A model generated the notes under the pieces. The model was not told the DNA's origin. It saw only the letters and a program-made list of their open reading frames with translations, and searched no databases. Position numbers and translations under genes: made by a program. 64,000 nucleotides of DNA from Capitulum mitella (taxonomy: Eukaryota > Arthropoda > Thecostraca > Pollicipedomorpha > Pollicipedidae): NCBI GenBank assembly GCA_030062745.1, contig CP099846.1, positions 22,868,701 through 22,932,700 on the forward strand, read 5' to 3'. How positions within the stretch are numbered: position 1 is the stretch's first letter; each line of letters starts with the position of its first letter. Below are positions 25,165 through 38,000 of this stretch, piece by piece.

Positions 25165-27391
25165 AAATCCAAACAAAGTTATTCAGCCATTTATGGCATC
25201 AAAACCTGGCTCTTTCAGACTGCACAAGAAACTTTTGGTAAAGCCTTGAAACACTTTGGGGATGACTGATGCCTGGCCATGAGCAGCAGCAGACAAGGGC
25301 ATAATGAATCAAATCACCATGAACTGAAAAACAGATGGAAGGGAATGCTTCATTTTCAACACATGTTGGACTAAGACAGCCAAGTTTTAGCATGTCACTT
25401 GCAGTGCAGCTGGCAATAAGCATTATGGCTTAGAACTCTATAATGATTTATTTCCAGTGCATTTTCTTCATGCCCTGCACATCCACATCCTACAGATAGC
25501 TGCTGCATAATGACAAAAGTAAGTGCAAGCCAATGATGATGAGCAGGACTTGTATTGCATTATTACCAATAGGCAATTTGTTTGTTTTTTTATTTATCCA
25601 TGTATTTTTTATCAAAATTAGAACTGAGAATGTGGTCAGTGACACCTTTAAGCCAACCACAGTACACAATTTGCATAACAATTAACCAATAAAAGATCCA
25701 TGATTAGTGGTATTTTTCAAACTGACAAAACATACTTTGAATGACAATCAATGGAGGCAAAACATTCACTTTAGTGAATGAATATACAAATGTCAACTCA
25801 GCAGGTTCATATCTAATTCCCATGGTCATGAATATAGTAGCTCACTATGCAGCTGCATCTTGCTAGACTCAACAGTCAGTGTTCTTTTTGTCATTAATTT
25901 TCAGGAATTTAGCATACAGTGGGCCATATTAACACTGGTGAACATCAGTTCATCAATAACCAGGCCTACAGATAAGTTGATGCAACACCCAAAACTGCTT
26001 AATGTCAGCATACCTCACATGGTATGGTTAGCTGCTTTCTTAAAAATTCTTAACTTATCAAATAAAGTAGCAGAAACATCAATGTTGATGAAGTGGTGCT
26101 CTCACAGGTGTATGGGTGATAATACATGAGGTGCATTTGAGGCTTCCCTGCATGCATGGGAGTATAGCTCATGCATGCAGCAGAAGTGCTGCACAATGTA
26201 TGTAAGTCTTTTCTGAAATTCAGTTTGGGCTTGGGTGTCAGATTTGGAAACTGGTGACTTTTCACTGGAAATTCATAGTCTTTAGGAAGGGAGGAAAATA
26301 ACAATGGCTTGTCAAGACTTCATCATTAGTGTCATGTTACCTGAACAGAATAGGTAAATCTAAACCAACCTGTACCTCAACATTCAACAGCTTTTACCTG
26401 TTTTGTGAACCAGGTGCAGATGACCATTGATCCTTCTTTGCTATGGAGCTTTTCCACAGTTTTGGGAGTACAAAATCCAATGATTCAGAGCACAGAACTG
26501 TCCCAGGTCCAGTGTCATTCCCCACCCAAAACCAAATATTTTGGGGCACTGCAAAGAAGTGTTGTTATAGGTGTAAGATGTGTATGGGGGCTGCTGTACA
26601 CAAACACTGCTAAACACTTAAAAGCAGGGAGACTGTGTTGGATCATACTATTTTTCTTATTGCTGTCCTAGTCACAAAAGTATGAAGCTGATACTATTAT
26701 ATACAGCCAGTAATAACAGCAAGGAATGCTGGTCTTCAAGGCTTTAGAGATAGCATGGCAACCACAGTAAGCTCTAGTTCTCCATGAAAAGTCAAAAACA
26801 AAAAAATAGGTAACCACTGATTCATAACAGGGATAGTAATTAGAAAAAGATCCACAGTCAGTCAGATCATTCAAACTAACTGGGTACAGTTCCACCACCA
26901 AGTTTCTGGTCAATAACCAAAAGCTTTTAGTAAGAAAAGCTTTTTCACTCTCCTCTGCTGTCATATGCAAGCAATTCCATGAGTCCATGCACTCCTCACA
27001 TCCCAATGTAAACACAGAAAACAACCAAAACATTTTAAAGCCATCTCAAAAGCCAGCTTGATGCCCCAACTCTGGATTGCAATCTTCTGCAAACACAGCC
27101 ATGTTTTGCAGCCTTGACTGGAGGAACATTACCTAGATGTCTTTAACAACAGAGGAGCACAGCTTGTGATAATCCACACATTCATATAAAAAACATATAA
27201 GTTTCCTCTGCTATCCAATAAGAAACTTCCTGGTAATGAATTTATTAATTACCACATCACCAACAATTCCTGTAAAATGAAGCATAAGCATATGGATAGG
27301 GAATAGTATTAAAAAGAAAAATCAGGAATACAACAAGGCACTATATGGAATGATACTTGAAGAGCACTACAGAGATTATTTAAATAATCTG
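25165..27391. other. CpG-free block 1
   Basis: Reading base by base I find no CG dinucleotide between about 25165 and 27391, although G and C are each near one fifth of bases and the neighbouring sequence has normal or high CpG. TG and CA are abundant. This is the footprint of long-term methylation and deamination, or of DNA with a different history. No gene is recognised inside it. Confidence 0.8.
26668..27033 (-). CDS. Hypothetical 121-residue open frame, doubtful
   Basis: An ATG-initiated minus-strand frame inside the CpG-free block. It begins MFWLFSVFTLGC, which could be a short secretory signal, and contains ten or more cysteines, many in the second half. No family is recognised, codon use shows no bias towards the GC3-rich pattern of the neighbours, and one frame of this length is expected by chance in several kilobases of 40% GC sequence. 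If the CpG-free block is the body of a gene divergent from babo, this would be the best candidate exon. Confidence 0.12.
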   Translation of the reverse strand: MFWLFSVFTLGCEECMDSWNCLHMTAEESEKAFLTKSFWLLTRNLVVELYPVSLNDLTDCGSFSNYYPCYESVVTYFFVFDFSWRTRAYCGCHAISKALKTSIPCCYYWLYIIVSASYFCD

Positions 27392-28741
27392 ACCGGTACA
27401 GGGCATTTAAGATTTCAGAAACCTGTGCAACACAAAACATATCTGAAACAAAGCTCCTTTGAAGACCACTCATTTCTAAAATTAACCCCAGAATTGGTCT
27501 CAGTTTACATAAGCAATGTCTCAATTGACAACCTACAGTGCCGGGCACTTGTGCAAGACACCATTTATTATATTCGTAGCGCAGAAGAATGCATCCATAC
27601 TCACCAAAACCACGTGCTTCAAATGCTGTCAGATTTATGCAACAACACGATACTTATCTGAAAACACGAGCGATTCGCATCCAAAAGATCAACGACCCCG
27701 CACCACATACAACTTCGCGACGCCGTAAAAACTACCGCTATATAGAGCTGTGATGAAATGCGCCAAACGTATCATGCAAAAAAGTTGTAGAAATAACACT
27801 TTATAGCAAAAAAATCCCTAATAATTTATAGAATAAATCCATTTAAAATACCTTTGACTTTTATAACTACGACAAAAATATATAAAAAGTGTTTAAGCAT
27901 CATTCCGAGTTACTACCGACACTATGCCAAATTCGTAAAACCAGACACTGCCCTGATTTAATGGACTTTAGTTAAAGTAAACAGAAGAAGTGAAATTGAA
28001 GAGGCTCGAACAGCTTAGTCAAACGGCCTGAAGAAGTTTCCCTTTTCAAGGTTCTAGTACTATATTCTAGTAAGCAGACGGCTGGCGCATGAATATGTCT
28101 AGACAGGAGGATTTCACTCCTTTGTGCTTTAGTATCACGTGATCTATATATATTTGCCATAAATTACCTAAAAATGATAAATAAAATGAAATTTTTCTTA
28201 ACAAAATAAATATAAATTATATTTAAATATTTTTTAAATGTCATAATATTACTCCATAGCAATTTAAATCTAAGATTAACCCAACAATTACAAAACTATC
28301 ACGTCAAAATTCTGTATGGCAGCGCGCAATGCTGTTTTGATTGCGAATCATGCGCACTAGACGTGAAACAAAACAGTGCCCTGTGAATGTCGAAAGGGTT
28401 GGCACGGGTTGGTGTCCGCGTGAGGAGTTGTGCCGTGTTTTGTCCTGAATTTACGTACGTTTTGGCCGGAATCTATTGCCGTGCGGCTGGAGAAACACAA
28501 GTGATGACTTCAGTATGATGTGGACAGAAATGATAACGACAGTGCCCGTGTAATATCTACAAGACTGAATGCGTGTCATGTCTGTATGCATACCTACCAC
28601 TCACGTGGTTGACTTGACGCGGATGCCAACCAAATGGGTCATTAGAGACCTCGTTGGGTCAGAATGACTTAGGAAATATGCATTACATAATGGTTGCTGG
28701 GGAACTACATTGAAGAATCACAACTGCGCCTCATTGATTAC
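27392..28741. promoter_or_regulatory. CpG-normal segment, probable babo promoter region
   Basis: Between the two CpG-free blocks, CG dinucleotides return, mostly from 27541 to 28650, with a GC-richer core at about 28320-28640. It lies directly 5' of the babo signal-peptide exon (ATG at 29007). An unmethylated promoter flanked by methylated transcribed DNA would look like this. No TATA box or initiator is convincing, and the start site cannot be placed. Confidence 0.45.
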
Positions 28742-29006
28742 GGTGTGACTGGCAAGCTGAAATGGATGAAGTGTTCAAGATTCAAGGGACAGCAGTGCTT
28801 CATTAGTGCCATTTGAAGTAATTTTTATGGCACTTAGTGTGGCAGTACTGCTGCCCTGCTTTTGCATGACTTTGTGAACCTGTGTATTTCAAAATGAATT
28901 CAGGTTTTTCAAGATTTATGGGAATGGATCCATAGAATATAGGCTGAGATTCATTATATTTTATATGTTCAAGACCAGTCCTTGAAGAATTTTGGCATTT
29001 CTAACC

Positions 29007-29070
29007 ATGTTTGGAGTTTCCCTCCCACTGATGATTGGTATTGTTTTGATTTATGGCAAGGTTTCACAAG
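29007..29070 (+). CDS. babo: babo exon 1: signal peptide
   Basis: The ATG (context ACCATGT) opens [17 protein letters not shown], a hydrophobic secretion signal, and the exon ends CACAAG before GTGAGT in phase 1. Only this ATG gives a signal peptide in phase with exon 2. The sequence is AT-rich and CpG-free, unlike every later exon. The 5' UTR end is not determined. Confidence 0.8.
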
Positions 29071-32000
29071 GTGAGTTTGGTGGTTGTTGTATGTTGTATG
29101 TTACTGCCAGGATTTGGGTTTCTTTGTGCCTTTATAAGGGACATTATGATGTCATGAAGTGGCAGATAGTTGTTTTGCTTTAAATGTGGTATTTCATCTC
29201 CAGGGCAATTTCCTATGTTAGCACATTTTCAGGTAATAAACATGCAGATATCACTCATCCCAAACAATAGTAATTGCAATGTCATTTTAGGAACCAGGAA
29301 TGCAGATGAGACAGATCTTTAGATGGGAAATTTTACTAGGAATGCACACAAAATAGTGATAACTCCTGCTTACCATCATGTGAACCATGGTGCTCACACA
29401 ATGTTGCTGCCATCACTAAAACAACTGCTATTTTTTGTCACACTTGTTCCATGCTTTCAGTTTTAGTACAGGTAATGCTGGGCATGGGTGATGAGATAGT
29501 GCATGATGCAGATTTTGGATAAGCTTGCAAGATTAATGGTAGACTTGGACCAGCATGTGGAAAACCTGATTCTGATTTATTCCTTAAATTTGTTTCATTC
29601 CAACATTTGGAGGTGATTTCTTCCACAGATTCTATCAGCTTAAGGGCACCCAAGGGCAGATCCAGACCATGTTGCTAGTGGGGAGATGAATCCCTATCTT
29701 GGAACCTAACCCTAAAATATTGGTTTCTGTAGATTTTGGTCACTTTATTTCACCACTTTGGAAAACTGGCATGTGTATCAAACATTTTTTGCCAGAAAAC
29801 AAAGAAGTTGCATTTTAAGCAAGAGAACCAAAATATGTGTTTGCTCCAGACTTTCTGGAAAAAGTGGTATTGGAGAAGGGACATGTCTGTGCCAGCCCTC
29901 CTCCTGGCCAACAATTTAATGTGGTCTCACTTTGGCTTAGGCACATAGCCAGGATTTTCCTAAGGGAAAGAAGGGCAGATGCCAAATTTTGTGGTATGTC
30001 ACTGGTATATGATGAAAGTTACAGGAAAAAGCAGCAATTTTATGTAGTTTACATCATGTTTAATGTGCAGGGAAATGTATAGTGTTTGTCTTTGCAACAT
30101 ACATATGATTACTATGATGTATTCCTGTAAAATCACTATATATCTAGTGCAGACCACTTTGCTCAGGGGAGCCCATGACCCCCATGTTCCCCCCCCCCCT
30201 TGGATACATCCCTGATTGGACCCAGCCAACTAAGGATGCTTAGGTTAAGCATGCTGAAACTGGACCCAAATTGGGCATCAGTTGTTTTATGAAAACTATC
30301 GTTCTACCAAAAATTGGCCCCAAGGGGACCTCTGTGGCAGGTGAATTCAACCATGTGTAGATAGAACTAGTATGGTTGTACCTCAGGTGTGATGCCTCAG
30401 AGCTGTAGTTTGGCCTCAGTGGTGGCAGCAACATTTCTGTGGGCTATGCTTTGCATGATGAATCAGATAAACAGTAGTTGTTATGGTTTTATGTTTTATT
30501 TCCTATATTTTCCATTTGGGGGCCCTGCTTGTGTGGATTTCTTGTTCCAGAAATATTATCATAATTACTAGAGCTTAGGAGAGGGTTATGCCTACAGGTG
30601 CCTTGCCAGTTTTTTGATATGACACTCTGTGGCTTTTGTTATCTTTGATTCATTTTCATTATTGCTGCCATTACTAACCAGTTAGTGTTAAAATGAGCAT
30701 ATTCCTTTTTATGGCAAAAATGGTAGCATTCAAAACTTAAGAAGATATTTCCATGATATGTGATGTTTAAGAAATTGCATAATTGCCAGTGATTGTGAAT
30801 GTAAGTTTTTATGCCTTTTCCTTTTTATTGCATTTTGTCAGCTCTGTGCTTGCAAAGTGGCAGAAACCATGAAGGATTGCAGGGTTTTAGAAAATGTATG
30901 TTGCATTCACAGGGTGTAATATGTAAACTTTCCACTTAGTTAGAAGCTTGATGCAGAGCAGTTGACTAGTTTTGTAAAGTGTATTGACAAGTTCAGACTC
31001 TTGTGATCTCTTTCATATTAGTAATTTTTTCAGTGCTTCAGTGCCACATTTTACCAAGTCCTGTCATCCGCATTGAGCAAGAACTTAATTCTGATATGTT
31101 TTTTGCATTATGCATTCCAGGTCTGGTATGCCAGTGCAATGAAGAATGTCCACCAGACCAGAACAACACCTGTGTGACAGATGCTTTCTGCTTCACGTCT
31201 GTCTCGAAGCTGGACCCCAACTCAGATGTCATTACGACCGTATACAAGTGAGCTGGCTGCTGGCTGATAGGGAATCTGAATAATGGCTTTAGTGGGGGAA
31301 TGGGCACCACCTGGTTACTGCTGAACTTTGACTTTGTTTTAAGAGATGTAGTTGTTAGCAGATCTCTGTTGATGATAAATGTAAGATTCTGTTCCATGGA
31401 AGGGGTTTTGTTTTGGAACCTGCAGGAGGTCCAAAACAAATTGTAAATCTTCAAACTGCCACCAGCCTTCATTTAGCTGTGGTCATTCTCAAAGTCTTAC
31501 TGTGGCTTGCCTTAAGTCTAAAGCATAGCAAAGATTCCAATGACAGAAATTTTTGATTCTGTACAGTAAGAATTTGTTTGTCTTGTGCTCTGCCCTTGTT
31601 GAAATTGTCGATACTGGCGGTTGGAGGCTATTGGCATCTCTGTGTGTGGCAGACTTGTTTCACTGATGTGCTCTGTGGACACGTTCTGTCGCTCTCTGTC
31701 TGGTAGTTTTGATTAACGCTCCATCTTCCTGGCCGAGTAACGCGCTCCTTGTTGCGGCCCGACCGATTATGCCCTCTTCTCCTGTTGTATTAGGTCTTGT
31801 TTGCCCTTGGGCTCGGGATCCGTTCGCTTCCGGGCCTTCTCCGACGTGGGAGAGTTGTCCGCGCGGCCGGCGCGTGACTGGTGGGACTGGTGTTGTTTGC
31901 TGCAAGATCGAGAATCTCAGTTCTGGTATCGGATTTCTCGAAATGCGCGAAAATCGCGAAGCGCTTTGCTGGCTGCCCCTAGGGAAGAGCTCGAGAATTC

Positions 32001-35000
32001 GGGACTGGAATGGCAGATTACCATGCTTAGTGGTTAACTGATAACTTATTACCAGCGCACGGACAATGCCATGTTCCCGTGTGTAGTGTCCGCGTGCAAG
32101 CGGTCGTGACGGATCGTCGTGTAATAGCGGCAGTAAAGGTTGATTCACGAGTCACATTTCGCACCGTTGGCCGAAAAGAGCCTGCAGTAAAGCCGAGCGC
32201 GGCGTGTTTGTCGTTTCGGCAGTGTGCCTGGCGGCGGTTACCGGGAATCTGAGCCCGAGCGCGCGGAGACGGGGGGGGGGGGGGCTCGGTCGCCCTGCGG
32301 CCGCTGACCGTGTGCGGCCGGCTGTCGGTCGATGTTTTGACCAGGACCAGCTGCTGGCGGCCGGCGCCGCGCCGCGCCGTCCCAGCTCGGAGACGTAGCC
32401 GGCCCGGGATCGTGCGGCGGCCGGGTTAGGTGAGTGGGCCGCCCGGCGGCCTGCGCGTGCCGTGTCACCCCGCCCGCCTAACCAAACCCCGCGCCCGCTC
32501 CCCCGCTCTGTCTCTCCGCCCTCCCTCTGTCGCTCTCTCTCTCTTGCTATCTCCGTCCCGCCGTTTTGTCCGACTGACACTAACGGGGGCGCCGCCGGCG
32601 GACCGGGACGCCGCGCCGCTAGCGCCGCCTGCCGGCGACCGCCGCCACCTCTAACGCCGCCCGTGCCGCTAGGTGCCTGACCCTGCAGATCTCGTGGCCA
32701 CGCGACAACCCGCTGGTGTGCCACGCCATCATCTCTAACAATAGGACGTACGCGAGCGCGTGCTGCAGTGACGCCGACTTCTGCAACGAGAAGCTGAGGC
32801 CGCAGCTGTACGTGGCTCGACATCCAGGTGGGTGGCCGCGACCGGCGGCGGCCGCTGCGGGCGGCGCGGGCAGCGGGACCGGGTTCTCCCAGTCCCGACC
32901 GGTGCGACCAGGCAGGCGGCGCGGCAACCGGCGACCCCTTCCCGCCACCGCGCGGGGCCAGTCACACGTTGCGGCCGTCTCGGCGGCGTCCACAGCGCAG
33001 CGCCGGCCGGACGGTCGGTCGGCGGCGACCTCGTCAGATACCGGGGCCGGCGCGGAACGGCCGAGCAGGCGTCGGCCGGGCGCCGAGCGGCCGGGCCATC
33101 GCGTGTCGGAATGGCCGTTCGCGTTACGATAGACACGGTCGGTGCGCGCAGAGTGTCACGGTAGACCGCGGCATTGTCGTGCCGTCACGGCGGGCGTCAT
33201 TGATTGGAGGAAGCCTTGACCCCGAGGTTGGGCGTTGAACCGAGCCCCGATTGACCTGTTCGGAGTCGCTGTATTTATCCGGCCTTGATATATGTCTGTA
33301 AACATGCAGTCCTTCGCGCTGCAGCACTTCCGATGTCATGCTGTGTACGTAACGTTGCCCATGTTAGGGCGGGTCGATTTAGTTAGGCTGCCGCCCCCTA
33401 AGAGGTACGGGGCAACTCTTGTTCTTCCCTGGTACCGTGTTCTGCAGTCCAACCACCCTTCCATATGATCGTTGCACGGTCCGAGTCATGTGCCGTGAGA
33501 AATTCATTTACAACGGTTCGTCGAGCCTGTCATTCCGCTGTCGGCGTAATCTATTTGGCAAAGCGGCTGCAGCGCGGCTCCACCCCCCCTCCCCTCCGCC
33601 AGGTGCGCCGCCTCCGCACCCCCTTCCGTGTCTGGCGATGTTATCTTGCCGGCGGCGGCGGCCTCGCGGCCCGGTCTACGGGCCGGCGGCGATGGAGCCA
33701 GCGTGGCGGGCAGACTCGCCGCCGCCGCCGCCGCCGCCGTCTGGCCTTGACGCTGGGCAGGGGCGGCGGCGGCGGCGGCGGCGGCGACCGCAGTAATCAC
33801 GCCGGCTGGCGGCCGCTAACGGCGCGCCGGCACGGCCAGCTTCCGGCGGCGGCGGCGCTGCAGCGGCCGGCGCCGGCACCGGAACAGAGCCGCCGCCGCC
33901 GGCAGCGTCTGATCCGCTCCGCGTCGCCGGCCGGCCGGCGCTGTTCTGGGCCCGGCCGGGCGGGACGGCCGGCGGCGGCGGGCGAAGGGCTGGGCCGCGC
34001 CCTGCCGGCATGGCCCGGCCCCGGCCCGGGCCCCGGCCCGCCGACCGGCGCTCGAAACACGGCTGACGTCAGCGGCCGGCCGGCCGGCGGCGCCTGTTTA
34101 TACGCCGGCCGCCGAGTGAGCCGTGAGCCGAGAGCGGGCCGGCCGGGCGCCGCGCCAGAGCTCGTCGCAGCGCCGGGCCGGAGCGGTCCGGGGATTGGGC
34201 GGCGCGGCGGCCCGGCTCTGCACGGGCTGGCGCGTGGCGCGGACGGTGCACCGCGGTCAAGTCGCGACACGGGGCCGATGAAACGGTCGTTTGTCAGTGG
34301 CGTCATGAGTTGCTTTTGACGTGCCCCTTTCTGGCCTGCGCTTGACTGACGCGAAAAGAATGCCGCAGGTGTCTGGAAACATAAACGCCACGCTGTGCCT
34401 GCGCAATATCGGTATCCTGAGGCGTGCCCCAGCACATTTTACTATGACCCCATGAATTGAGTGCCTTGCAGCGTCAGGCCGCGGCTCTTGCGCCATGGAA
34501 TCAGCATCGACCGTAATTTTCAGCATGCACGTAGCACCGAGTCCAACCCGGGAACAGGTTTGTCTCACTGGTCGCCGCCAGTTTACACGGGCAGTTTACG
34601 CTGCGGCAGGGCTGCTTTGATGGTCCACTGCACGGGACGTGCCCCGCAACCCCGCCCGGCCCCGCGCTTCACCGTCCCGTGTCGCCAAGCGCCCGGCCTC
34701 GCCCCCTGTGACGTCCCCGCTCGCGAGCTGCCGCAGCCGCGCACTCGATACCAGTTGCTGGCGTGTGCGTGGGCGCGCGCGCTGGGGCCGCCGCTGACCG
34801 CCTCCTCCGGCCGTCGGCAGACGTTCCGGTGGGCGGCAACGGCTGGCTGGACCGCAGCCGGATCCTGTTCCTGCACGTCTCGCTTCCGGTGGTGTTCACC
34901 ATCCTGCTGGCGCTGGCCGTCGTCTGGCTCTACGTGAAGGTAACGCCGCCGCGGAGCGTGCCGCACACGTGGGACGGTGGCGCTGGGGGCCCGGCCACTG

Positions 35001-38000
35001 TCCGTGTCGTTAATTTTTTTGCATGTAAAAGGGCATGGTGGTTTTTGGCGCGGTTCAGTGACGGTGATGTTCCAAGTGCCGTTGTGTCCGGGTTTTGAAA
35101 CCGATCAACGTTTGTTACTGTTTAGAAGGGCGTTTGGATGGTCGTTATGTGAACATTCATGAATGGATGTCGTGAAGTACTGTGAAGAACTGTGGAATCG
35201 TTGTGGCCTGTGTACGGGGACACTATGGAGGTAACAACGGCTTAAGTGAGTCCCTGGTTTCCTTGAATAATTGCACAGCTGAAGTTCAGAGGTTTGGACG
35301 CAGCTTGACGGAACGCACATGTTAGCGTCATGCTAGTAACGACGCGTTTTATTTTACCCGAAACGCGCAGTGACATCCGCCATGGACATTTCGTCTGGCT
35401 TTGTAGTCTTTGAACTGGTAAACAGCGCCTGGTATCCAAATTAACGCGTGAACGGACCAAAAGGCCAGTCTGTGTCTGAGGCGGCTTGCCATGAAGCAAA
35501 GGCCGTCTTAAGAGTTGCCTGCTGCTCGGCCGCACCGTGTCAGATGCGGCTTTTCCGGACCCGGCACGGACACGGCCGCGACGGCGCCACGTTACCTGTC
35601 TGAGCCCACCGCAGCCGCCGTGGTCGCGGCGTCCCGCCGTGCCGGACCGCGGAGGCGCTGGATTACCTGGACCCGGGCTCCGCTGCGCAATACTGACCGC
35701 GTTGAGCGCGTCGCCCGCGTGCGATGCAGTGCGCCGCCGCCGTCGCCGTCGCCGTCGCCGCCCGGCCGCTGATGAATGGGCAATTGAACGGGCGGCCGGG
35801 CGGCTACTAGGGCGGCAGCGGCCGGGCGCCGGTGTGTCGGCCGACGGGCCGACCGGTCGGACGGGGATTTATAGGCGCCGAGCGCCGCCGGCGCCGATAC
35901 GATCGGGGCCGTGCTGCCAGCCGCCGCCCGGCGTGGTCGCCGCCGGGCGGTCGTTGCCAGCTGGTTTCAACTGCGCCGCGCCGGGCCGGCCCCTGCAAAT
36001 GGCGCCGGGTCGCCGGCCGGCCGGGCCCGCCGCGTCCGGGCGGCGGGTGACGATCTCGGAGCTTGTGGTGGCGGTCCCACACCGGCCTCCGGCCGTGGGG
36101 CCGTGTTTGGGTTCGGTTGAAATGCATCCCTGTAGCGTGGCGGTCGTGCACTGTGCAGGGGAAGACCGCCGGGTTGCCGTTTGGCCGCGCTGCAGGAGGT
36201 CATGCAGCGGTAACAATGGGAAAGTGCCGGGTTTGCATTCAGCCGGGGTCGGGGCCGAAATGGCCTTGCAGTCAGAACGCCGCGAAATCCAAGCAACAAG
36301 ATTGAGCCGTCTTCAGCGCAGATAGTTGTTCGTTGAAGCCGCGGCCACTGAGCTGCCCTTCATCCTCAGCTCTCAGACAGTATTTCTGAAATGCCTTGGG
36401 TCGGGCAGGAGGTTGCATCATGTGGCAGCCGCGTTATCACACTAGTGCACACTTACACCTCTGAGAGCGGAGCCTCTAAAATGGCTAGCACAGTGCCATG
36501 AGATCATCTGGTGCCCGTGTCTTCGGTGACCCCGGATTTTGCCACGCCTGTCCTCCCGCTGTTTCCCGCCCGAGAGCTCAGCGTCACCGGCTGCACCCCC
36601 CCCCCCCTGTTTCGCCGACTGACGCCGCCGCTCTGCGCGCAGTGCCGGCCCGGCAAGAAGCGCTACAAGCAGCGGCCGCCGTTCGACGACATCGCCGAGC
36701 GGCTGCTGGACGCCTCCGAGTGCGGCCCGTCGGCCGGCGGCGGCAGCCTGAAGCAGCTGCTCGAGACGAGCACGACCGGCTCCGGCTCGGGGCTGCCGCT
36801 GCTCGTGCAGCGCTCGGTGGCGCGCCAGGTGACGCTCGACCAGAGCGTGGGCAAGGGCCGCTACGGCGACGTGTGGCGCGGCCGCTGGCACGGCGAGGAC
36901 GTGGCCGTCAAGGTGAGCGCGCGCCGCCCGCCGGCTGCTGACGAGAGGCTGGGCGTCGCGCGGCGTGGTAGGTGGACGATTAGGACACTGTGTGCACAGC
37001 GGGCCCTGCGTTGGCGCGTTTAGTGAACGCGTGTGCAGTCATGTGGACGAGGGAGACACTGCGTCAGTGCTCCCGCCCAGCTTTGGCGAGATTTTGACAG
37101 GTTTTTGACTTTGAATGAGAAGAATTGCATCTCTTCTGCCTCTGCCCCCGTCCCATCCTCTAACAGCCATGTCCTTGTCAGGAAGCAGGGGTATGAAAAC
37201 GTCGTGGGTAGTTCTCGAAACGAAACTTTGACATTTGATTAGGTTTCGTTTGTTGACATAACGGGAGTCATGTATGGGTGATGTAGAAATGAAGTTTATA
37301 ATTCCTCGACAGTTGCTGTGTGGTACATGTGGGACGGACTTATCGCTTTGCTCGGGAAACAGCGACGTCGGTTTAATGTTACATGCACTGCGTTCCGTAT
37401 GCTGTTCCTAGTACTGTGGTTCGATAACTTGGAAATCGTACCCGAGAGGCAGGACGTTGGAAAACTTCGTTATGTGAAAAGGCGACGTCGGTGCGGAATG
37501 TGACGACGTTCGTAACTAGGCTGCAGTGTTTGAGCTTTGAGTCCTGATCAGATTGCCCAACCCATTCTTTGCGGAGCCCTTTGTTGGCCAGTGTGGGGCT
37601 GACGCCGACAGGCAGGTGGCGGCTTGTACGTTGACTGTCTCGGGCCGGGCGGGGGGCCCATAGATGATGACAGGTGACACAGGACCCCAGTCACGTGCCT
37701 CGTAGCTCGGTCCGGGCCTAGGGGATGGTGGCGGTTGACATGCAGATTCCGGGGAGTAGGATGGGGCTGAAGCAAGCGTTTGATTGGTGAACGCCTTGTC
37801 GCGGTCTGATTTGGTTTTTCCACGCGGCGTGGGTGGACGCATTGCCTTCGCGGGTTGAATGGCACGTGGTGCATGTGGCGTGCGCGGCGCTGGTGCAGTG
37901 CAGGCTCAGACAGACGGGGATTAGCGGATGATCTTGACGGGAATGCCGGATCGTGTTTTTTTGGTAGCACGGCATAGTAAGGTGTGTCCTCATGCAAAGG

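Larger units (their letters stand above)
28742..31607 (+). other. CpG-free block 2 (babo 5' part)
   Basis: From 28742 to 31068 I see a single CG (30300). CG reappears only inside babo exon 2 and just before it, then is absent again to about 31607. The block covers babo exon 1, intron 1, exon 2 and the start of intron 2. Beyond 31607 the sequence changes sharply to CpG-rich. Confidence 0.8.

Noticed and set aside
27350-27661. A 103-residue plus-strand frame at the edge of CpG-free block 1
   Set aside because: No motif, no matching splice sites, overlapping minus-strand frame of similar size; best explained by chance.
32689-32827. babo exon 3 starting at the CAG before 32689
   Set aside because: It would enter in phase 0 while exon 2 leaves in phase 2; the acceptor at 32672 keeps the frame and adds the conserved cysteine segment CLTLQ.
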